Part shown: positions 26,369-32,013 of the stretch, piece by piece | How the letters are laid out: each line of letters begins with the position of its first letter | Position numbering within the stretch: the first letter of the stretch is position 1 | Origin: Verrucomicrobiota bacterium | GTDB taxonomy: Bacteria > Verrucomicrobiota > Verrucomicrobiia > Chthoniobacterales > Chthoniobacteraceae | Length of the DNA stretch: 34,149 nucleotides | NCBI GenBank assembly: GCA_003402745.1 | Contig: QQND01000030.1 | Coordinates: 1 to 34,149 of the forward strand | Direction: 5' to 3' | Program-made: the position numbers and the translations under genes | The notes under the pieces: generated by a model | The model's input: the letters and a program-made list of their open reading frames with translations, nothing else | The model's database searches: none | What the model was told of the DNA's origin: nothing

Positions 26369-27970
26369 ATGAATCCGAAACGCTGGCTCTTTAGCGCCCT
26401 TGCCCTCCTCACCCTCTTGCGCCTCTGGATGACGGGTTGCATGGAACTGGCCCCAGACGAGTCCTACTACTATCTTTGGAGCCAACATCCCGACGTCTGC
26501 TACTTCAGCAAAGGCCCGGGCGTGGCGGCGGCAATCCGAATCGGTACCGACCTCCTCGGCCCCACCGAACGCGGCGTCCGCCTCCTGAGCCCGCTGCTTT
26601 CCCTTGGAACCAGCCTGCTGATGTTCCTCATGGCGCGCCGCCTCTTTTCGGAACAAATCGCCGTGTGGACCGCCCTGGCAATGAACTTTCTCCCCATCCT
26701 GCAGGTCGGCAGCGTTGTGATGACTATCGACCCTCTTTCCATCTTTTTCTGGACTGCGGCGATGTTCACATTCTGGCTTGCGCTGGAAAAATCCCATCCG
26801 GAGGAAGGCGCGGACCTTGGGGCAGGGTGGAGCTTTTGGTGGCTGGCAACTGGGGCCCTCATTGGCACGGGCTTTTTATGCAAATGGACCAACGCCATGC
26901 AGTTGGTTTCCATCCTCGCGGTCCTGCTTTCGGGCCGGCGCCTGAGGCGGCATTTTTTTCAACCCGGCTTTTGGCTGATGGTTCTAGTGTTCCTCATTTT
27001 CCTGCTGCCGCCGCTGCTGTGGAATTCGCAACACCAGTGGATCACCTTTGAGCACCTCACCCACCGGGGCGGCCTCAACGAACCCTTCCGAATCCACATC
27101 GGTGAACCCTTTGCCTTCCTGGGAGCCCACGCTGGGGTTTACTCACCTCTGCTTTTTATTGCACTCCTCATGACCCTCTGGCGGGAAATCCCCCGGGCCA
27201 AGGACCACTTTAAACCCCGCTTCCTCCTCGCCTTCAGCCTCCCGCTGCTGCTGCTGTACTTCCTCCTTTCCTTTAAAAAAGCTGGGGAAGCCAACTGGAC
27301 GGCACCTGCGCTTGTTTCAGCCGGAATTTTGGCGACGGCCGACTGGTACGAACGAGCACGGCACAGTGCCGGAGTGCGCCGCTTCTTGGGAATCGGACTG
27401 GGGTTGGGTCTGGTGCTGAGCATTCTCGTCATGAACATCGACCTGCTGCGCACCGCCGGCCTCCCCTACCCATACAAGCGGGACCCCACCACCCGCCTGC
27501 GGGGCTGGCAAACGGCGGCCGAAGCGGTGGAAAAAGTGCGCGCGGAACGCGAAAAAGACTTGGGGGCGCCCTTGTTTCTCATCGCAAACGGCCGGGGTGT
27601 GGCCTCCAGCGTGGGCTTTTATCTTAAAGACAAGCGCATGGAAGGCCCGGGCCATCCGCCCATCTACACTCCGGAGTCCCAGGCCATCGAGGACCAGTTC
27701 GCCTTCTGGCCGAAATACGACCAGTTTGTCGCCTTCAAACCCGGCCAGCGGCCCGCGGACTCTCTCTTCACAGAAGAGGGCGGGTACAATCCCTTTCACG
27801 GCCGAAGCGCCCTGTTTATTTCCGACTCCGACGACTCCGCCCCGAGCGCCATTACCGGAGGATTTGAAAAAGCCGAACTCATCGCCTGTTTTGACCTGGA
27901 GCGCCGGGGATGGAGGGTGCGCCAGATCCGGATTTTCGAGTGCACCAATTATCACAGCCGCTCGTTATAA
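26369..27970 (+). CDS. Glycosyltransferase family 39 (ArnT/PMT-like) membrane protein
   Basis: 533-aa polytopic GT-C protein. The first periplasmic loop carries the family signature MELAPDESYYYLWSQHPD, with the acidic DE pair needed for lipid-phosphate-sugar donors, followed by YFSKGPGVAAAIRIG and ERGVRLLSPLLSL. About ten hydrophobic helices follow, then a soluble C-terminal periplasmic part (LFLIANGRGVASSVGFYL). Such enzymes transfer a sugar from a polyprenyl-phosphate to lipid A, glycan or protein on the periplasmic side. It is tightly coupled to the upstream PAP2 gene, and a DPM-like GT2 downstream could make its donor, giving the ArnC/ArnT-style arrangement. A hairpin with a T-run follows the stop codon. 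Confidence 0.9.
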   Translation: MNPKRWLFSALALLTLLRLWMTGCMELAPDESYYYLWSQHPDVCYFSKGPGVAAAIRIGTDLLGPTERGVRLLSPLLSLGTSLLMFLMARRLFSEQIAVWTALAMNFLPILQVGSVVMTIDPLSIFFWTAAMFTFWLALEKSHPEEGADLGAGWSFWWLATGALIGTGFLCKWTNAMQLVSILAVLLSGRRLRRHFFQPGFWLMVLVFLIFLLPPLLWNSQHQWITFEHLTHRGGLNEPFRIHIGEPFAFLGAHAGVYSPLLFIALLMTLWREIPRAKDHFKPRFLLAFSLPLLLLYFLLSFKKAGEANWTAPALVSAGILATADWYERARHSAGVRRFLGIGLGLGLVLSILVMNIDLLRTAGLPYPYKRDPTTRLRGWQTAAEAVEKVRAEREKDLGAPLFLIANGRGVASSVGFYLKDKRMEGPGHPPIYTPESQAIEDQFAFWPKYDQFVAFKPGQRPADSLFTEEGGYNPFHGRSALFISDSDDSAPSAITGGFEKAELIACFDLERRGWRVRQIRIFECTNYHSRSL

Positions 27971-28001
27971 GCCAAGGGAACAAGCCTGTTCTTTTTTTGG
28001 C
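27971..28001 (+). terminator. Probable intrinsic terminator or attenuator after the GT39 gene
   Basis: Immediately after the TAA stop, GAACA (27978-27982) and TGTTC (27987-27991) form a stem with a 4-nt AGCC loop, extended outward by G-U and A-U pairs, followed by seven T residues (27992-27998). GCCAA and TTGGC at the outer ends can also pair. It would end or reduce transcription before the DPM-like gene. Confidence 0.5.
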
Positions 28002-28036
28002 ATTCTGGTTGGTTTTAAGGAATAGATATCTCCCGC

Positions 28037-28738
28037 ATGCTTTCTGTAGTCATCCCTCTCTTTAACGAAGAAGACAACGTCGCGCCCCTGTGCGAGGAAA
28101 TCGCACTGGCCCTCGCCGGCCAACCGCACGAAATCATCCTCGTGGACGATAAGTCTACCGACACAACCCTGCGCAGCATCCCCTCCAAACCAGAGATCCG
28201 GGTGATTGAATTTTCCAAGAATACCGGCCAAAGCGCCGCGATGTACGCAGGAATCCACGCGGCCATCGGAGACATCCTCATCCTCATGGATGGCGACCGC
28301 CAGAACGACCCAGCCGACATCCAAAAACTCCTCGCAGAACTCAACAAAGGATACGACCTCGTGTGCGGCTACAGAGCCTCGCGCAAGGACACCTTCTCCA
28401 AGCGCCTTACCTCGCGTTTCGCCAACAGCATCCGCTCGCGCTTCACCCGAGACGGCGTGCGCGACACCGGTTGCACCCTCAAAGTCCTGCGCCGCGAATG
28501 CCGCGAAGCCCTCCTCCCCTTCAATGGAATGCACCGGTTCATCCCGGCGCTCATCAAGGGCATGGGGTACAAAATCACGGAAATGCCCGTAAACCACCGC
28601 CCCAGGGTCGCGGGTGTCAGCAAGTATGGCTTCGGGAACCGCGCCTTGCGCGCTACCATGGACATGTTCGCCGTACGTTGGTTGCTCTCCCGCCAGGTCC
28701 AAATCCGAGTCGCCTCGGCGCATTCGCCCTCCGCCTAA
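28037..28738 (+). CDS. Glycosyltransferase family 2, DPM/DPG synthase-like
   Basis: 233-aa GT-A enzyme of the dolichol/polyprenyl-phosphate sugar synthase type. Motifs: LSVVIPLFNEEDNV, EIILVDDKSTD (Asp37-Asp38), NTGQSAAMYAGI, the metal-binding MDGDRQNDP (Asp85, Asp87), RFTRDGVRDTGCTLKVLRR and HRPRVAGVSKYG. These make polyprenyl-phosphate-hexose from a nucleotide sugar on the cytoplasmic face. ArnC and GtrB relatives continue with two membrane helices after the YG...L region, but this protein stops soon after MDMFAVRWLLSRQV, so it looks like the soluble short form. No membrane-like sequence is seen in the other frames just downstream. It likely provides the donor for the GT39 enzyme upstream. 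Confidence 0.9.
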   Translation: MLSVVIPLFNEEDNVAPLCEEIALALAGQPHEIILVDDKSTDTTLRSIPSKPEIRVIEFSKNTGQSAAMYAGIHAAIGDILILMDGDRQNDPADIQKLLAELNKGYDLVCGYRASRKDTFSKRLTSRFANSIRSRFTRDGVRDTGCTLKVLRRECREALLPFNGMHRFIPALIKGMGYKITEMPVNHRPRVAGVSKYGFGNRALRATMDMFAVRWLLSRQVQIRVASAHSPSA

Positions 28739-28742
28739 GGCG

Positions 28743-28764
28743 CCACAGCGTCCCCACGCTCTGG
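28743..28764. terminator. GC-rich hairpin downstream of the DPM-like gene
   Basis: CCA-C-AGCGT / ACGCT-C-TGG with a CCCC loop gives a compact stem with one C-C mismatch, 4 nt after the TAA stop. There is no immediate T-run, although TTATTTT follows 12 nt later. Possibly a weak terminator, or a structure protecting the 3' end of the mRNA. Confidence 0.35.
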
Positions 28765-28783
28765 GCCGCCCCCTTATTTTCGC

Positions 28784-29914
28784 ATGATTTACCTCGACGC
28801 CAACGCCACCACTCCCCTGGATCCCCTGGTGCTGGAGGCGATGCTTCCCTGCTTCTCCGTCCACTACGGCAACCCCTCCTCCAGCCACTTCGCCGGCCGC
28901 CAAACACGCGCCCTTATCGACACCGCCCGCGACGAACTCGCTTCTCTCCTGGGGTGTAAATCCCACGAGCTTATCTTCACCTCCGGCGGCACCGAGGCGG
29001 ACAATCTTGCCGTCCTGGGACTCGCCCGCGCCCACGCACACAAGGGCCGCCATCTTATTACCTGCCAGACCGAGCACCATGCGGTGCTCGAGGCCTTCGA
29101 ACATCTCGAAAAAAACGAGGAATTCTCCGTCACAAAACTAGCGGTCACCCCCTCGGGACTCCTCGATCCAGAAACCCTACAGGCCGCCCTCCGCCCCGAA
29201 ACCACCCTGGTCTCGATCATGAGCGCCAACAACGAAACTGGCGTCCTCCAGCCCATGGGCGCCCTCAGCGCGATCTGCCGGAAAGCCGGGGTATTGTTCC
29301 ACTCTGATGCCGTGCAATCCTTTGGAAAGGAGCCGGTCCAAACCGCCGACTTTGACGCCCTCAGCCTCGCAGCTCACAAGTTTTACGGCCCGAAAGGTGC
29401 CGGTCTCCTCTTTCTCAAGGGCGGCATCAAGCTGGAGGCCGTCCAGCGCGGGGGCAACCAGGAGGGACAGCGACGCCCGGGAACGGAGAACCCTGCCGCC
29501 ATCGTCGGCATGGCCCGCGCTGCGACACTTGCGATGGAGCGAATGCCGCAGGATGCGCCCCGAGTAGCCCCCCTGCGTGACCGCCTGCAAGAGGGCATCC
29601 TCGAAGGCTGCCCAGGGGTCTTAGTCAATGGTGCCGAGGCTCCGAGAATTGGGAACACGCTCAACGTGAGTTTTCCAGCTTCAGATGCGGAAAGTTTGCT
29701 GATGTCGCTGGATTTGGAGGGGGTCTGCGCCTCCAGCGGCTCTGCTTGCATGGTGGGTTCCATGCAACCCAGCCATGTTCTAAAGGCGATGGGGGTTCCT
29801 ACCGCCCGAGCGGGCAGTGCGGTGCGATTCTCTTTGGGACGAGCCATCACTCCGGAAGACATTGAAGCCGCGATTGGCAAAGTGAAAAGAGTGTGGGACC
29901 GACTACGCGCATGA
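28784..29914 (+). CDS. Cysteine desulfurase (NifS/IscS family)
   Basis: 376-aa PLP-dependent class V aminotransferase-fold enzyme that takes sulfur from cysteine for Fe-S cluster, thiamine or tRNA thiolation pathways. Visible signatures: MIYLDANATTPLDP at the N-terminus, FTSGGTEADNLAV, TEHHAVLE (PLP-stacking His), SANNETGVLQP, HSDAVQSFGK, the PLP lysine in SLAAHKFYGPKGAG (Lys199) and the active-site cysteine in ASSGSACMVGSMQPSH (Cys322). The SSGSAC loop is that of the IscS/NifS group. The length is normal. No IscU, IscR or SUF gene adjoins; instead the stop codon overlaps the start of a SprT-like gene (ATGA). The cellular partner is therefore unclear. Confidence 0.95.
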   Translation: MIYLDANATTPLDPLVLEAMLPCFSVHYGNPSSSHFAGRQTRALIDTARDELASLLGCKSHELIFTSGGTEADNLAVLGLARAHAHKGRHLITCQTEHHAVLEAFEHLEKNEEFSVTKLAVTPSGLLDPETLQAALRPETTLVSIMSANNETGVLQPMGALSAICRKAGVLFHSDAVQSFGKEPVQTADFDALSLAAHKFYGPKGAGLLFLKGGIKLEAVQRGGNQEGQRRPGTENPAAIVGMARAATLAMERMPQDAPRVAPLRDRLQEGILEGCPGVLVNGAEAPRIGNTLNVSFPASDAESLLMSLDLEGVCASSGSACMVGSMQPSHVLKAMGVPTARAGSAVRFSLGRAITPEDIEAAIGKVKRVWDRLRA

Positions 29915-30525
29915 ATATCTTTGCAGCCTTTAGAAAAATAAAAACACCGCAGCCCGCCGCTACCGCCGCTACTGCCGCTCTAAGGAGAACCAACCCCACT
30001 CACAAACCCGCCCCTGAACTTCAAAAACTCGCCACCGCCAAACTCCAAACCCTCGGCTTGGACAGTCTCGCAAAAAAACTCAGTGTAGCGTGGAATCCAC
30101 GCATGCGCAGTACTGCTGGGCTAGCGTACCCGGCCACGATGCAGATCGTGCTCAACCCACGCCTGCTTGGCTTTGGAACAGCCGAGGTCGAACGAACCCT
30201 CTTCCACGAACTCGCCCATCTCGTAGCCCATCACCGGTACGGGCGCCGCAGAATTGCCCCTCACGGCCCAGAATGGCGCCAAGCTTGCCAGGATTTGGGG
30301 CTGCCAAACGAGGCCCGCTGCCACGACCTTCCCCTGCCTCGGCGCAAACTGGCGCGTGATTTCGTCTACGAATGCCCCCAGTGTCTCACTCTTCTTGAAC
30401 GCGTCCGGCCCTTCCGCCGCCCAGCCGCCTGCATGGGCTGCTGCCGCAAATACGCCTCAGGCCGCTACGACGAACGGTTCAAACTCACCCGCGTGCTCCC
30501 AAACACAAGCCGCCACCCAAACTGA
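29911..30525 (+). CDS. SprT-like zinc metalloprotein
   Basis: 204-aa protein. The chosen ATG overlaps the cysteine desulfurase stop in an ATGA junction; an upstream GTG at 29893 is less likely. After a basic, Ala/Thr/Pro-rich N-terminus comes the SprT-like domain: VAWNPRMRSTAGLAY, MQIVLNPRLL and the zinc-protease signature HELAHLVAHHRYG (His99, Glu100, His103), with HGPEWRQACQDLG following. A C-terminal zinc ribbon is visible as YECPQC, then CMGCCRKY. SprT/Spartan-type proteins cleave proteins cross-linked to DNA in eukaryotes; bacterial roles are poorly defined. The tight overlap with the desulfurase indicates co-translation. Confidence 0.88.
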   Translation: MNIFAAFRKIKTPQPAATAATAALRRTNPTHKPAPELQKLATAKLQTLGLDSLAKKLSVAWNPRMRSTAGLAYPATMQIVLNPRLLGFGTAEVERTLFHELAHLVAHHRYGRRRIAPHGPEWRQACQDLGLPNEARCHDLPLPRRKLARDFVYECPQCLTLLERVRPFRRPAACMGCCRKYASGRYDERFKLTRVLPNTSRHPN

Positions 30526-30586
30526 TCCTTGAACGAAGGCGCGCCGGAAGCGTCCAAGATTCAAAGACAGACCGCCCTGCCCTTCC

Positions 30587-31783
30587 ATGCTCCTTCCTCA
30601 AACCCCTCCCCTTCATCTCACCTATTGCCAGAATATTCACCCGGGGGAAACTTGGGCGGAACATTATCAGGCCCTGGCCACAAAAACCCTCGGCGTCCAA
30701 CGCGCCCTCGGTGGAAGCGCCCCGTTCGGACTAGGCCTTCGCCTCAGCGCATCAGCCGCCACCGAACTGCTCGAATCCTCGGCCCTAGACCAGGGTCGCG
30801 AACTCTTCCAAAAGCACAATCTCTACCCGTTTTCCATCAACGGCTTTCCCTTCGGAAAATTCCACCGCGGCCCCGTCAAAGCCGACGTCTACGCCCCGGA
30901 CTGGCGCTCCCCCCAGCGCCTCAAATATACCCTCGAACTGGGACGCGCCCTGGCCGCCTGGCTCCCCGAGGGGTGCGAGGGCAGCATCAGCACCGTCCCC
31001 GGCTCCTACGCAGCCTGGATCCAATCAAAAGAGGAGGAACTGGTCATGGCCCGCAACCTTGGCGCCGTTGCCGCCGACTTCGCCAGAATCGAAGCCCAAA
31101 CGGGCCGGTTCCTGCACCTCGGGCTGGAGCCTGAGCCAGACTGTTTTTTAGAGACAACGGGCCAGACCCTGGCTTTTTTTGAAGGCTCTCTGCAGGAGGG
31201 GGCGGTCCCCGAAATCCAGCGCCTCCACCAAGTCAGCGCACAACGCGCCCTTGACCTGTTGCGCCGCCACATCGGGGTCTGCTTCGACACCTGCCACGTG
31301 GCGCTCCAGTACGAGAACCTCGCGCGCGCCCTTCGCGCCTACCGCACCGCGGGAATCCGCATTTCAAAAATCCAACTCAGCGCTGCGCTGCGTACGCCCC
31401 CCACGCCCGAGGCCGCCGCGACCCTAGAGCATTTCCGCGAAACCACCTACCTGCACCAGGTCAAGGCCCTCCGCTCTGACGGCACCGTTCTATCCTGGCC
31501 TGACCTTCCCGAGGGGATCGCGGGCTTTCCAGCGACTCAAGGCTTGGAGGAGGTACGCGTTCATTTCCACGTCCCCCTTTTCGTCGCCCCCAGCGCCCCC
31601 CTTGCTTCTACAGCAGACGCCCTCGACGACGAGTTCTGGAGCGAGGTGCGCTCCGGAATCTGCCCCCACCTGGAAATCGAAACCTACACCTTTGACGTCC
31701 TCCCGAAGGAGATTCACCCAGGGGACATGGTTGAAAGCATCGCCCAAGAATACCGCTGGGTGCTCCAGAAGTTGAACGCCTGA
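30587..31783 (+). CDS. eboE: EboE-like metabolite traffic protein (TIM-barrel)
   Basis: 398-aa protein recognised by the N-terminal LTYCQNIHPGETWAEHYQAL and the xylose-isomerase/AP-endonuclease-like TIM-barrel pattern: NGFPFGKFHRGPVKADVYAP, LGLEPEPDCFLETTG (Glu as a likely metal ligand), HIGVCFDTCHVALQYE (Asp and His as likely ligands) and HFHVPLF. EboE belongs to the six-gene ebo cluster, known from cyanobacteria and other phyla, proposed to move metabolite precursors to the periplasm. No EboA-D or EboF gene is in this window: upstream lies the SprT-like gene (61 nt gap) and downstream a convergent gene. Family assignment is from motif memory, without a database check. Confidence 0.85.
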   Translation: MLLPQTPPLHLTYCQNIHPGETWAEHYQALATKTLGVQRALGGSAPFGLGLRLSASAATELLESSALDQGRELFQKHNLYPFSINGFPFGKFHRGPVKADVYAPDWRSPQRLKYTLELGRALAAWLPEGCEGSISTVPGSYAAWIQSKEEELVMARNLGAVAADFARIEAQTGRFLHLGLEPEPDCFLETTGQTLAFFEGSLQEGAVPEIQRLHQVSAQRALDLLRRHIGVCFDTCHVALQYENLARALRAYRTAGIRISKIQLSAALRTPPTPEAAATLEHFRETTYLHQVKALRSDGTVLSWPDLPEGIAGFPATQGLEEVRVHFHVPLFVAPSAPLASTADALDDEFWSEVRSGICPHLEIETYTFDVLPKEIHPGDMVESIAQEYRWVLQKLNA

Positions 31784-31958
31784 GCCTCCCAGAGCGAACG
31801 CCCCGAGCGCTCACCAAAAATCAACCTTGGCCCCTCTGCACGTTCAGATCGCTCAACAATCTCTCTGAGCAGGAGGAAAAAAGGCCTTTCAGAGGGCGAC
31901 ACTGTCCAAAACCGCGTGACATTCTGATACCACTTACCATCCCCGGCCCTAACACTCA

Positions 31959-31993
31959 GGGCGTGGTTTCCCGAGGAAATGCCCAATTTGTTT
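31959..31993. terminator. Possible terminator between convergent genes
   Basis: GGGC (31959-31962) with GCCC (31981-31984) and TTTCC (31967-31971) with GGAAA (31975-31979) form a two-part stem with a 3-nt loop, followed on the + strand by AATTTGTTT. It lies about 175 nt after the eboE stop and 30 nt after the 3' end of the convergent coiled-coil gene, so it could act in either direction. Confidence 0.35.
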
Positions 31994-32013
31994 AGACGTC
32001 TCTGAGCAAACCG

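Noticed and set aside
27965..29104. 379-aa minus-strand ORF opposite the GT2 and cysteine desulfurase genes
   Set aside because: It is long, but its Gly/Val/Glu-rich composition mirrors the codon pattern of the real plus-strand genes, and it spans two of them.
30529..31134. 201-aa plus-strand ORF in another frame of eboE
   Set aside because: Arg/Pro-rich frame-shifted translation of the eboE coding region.
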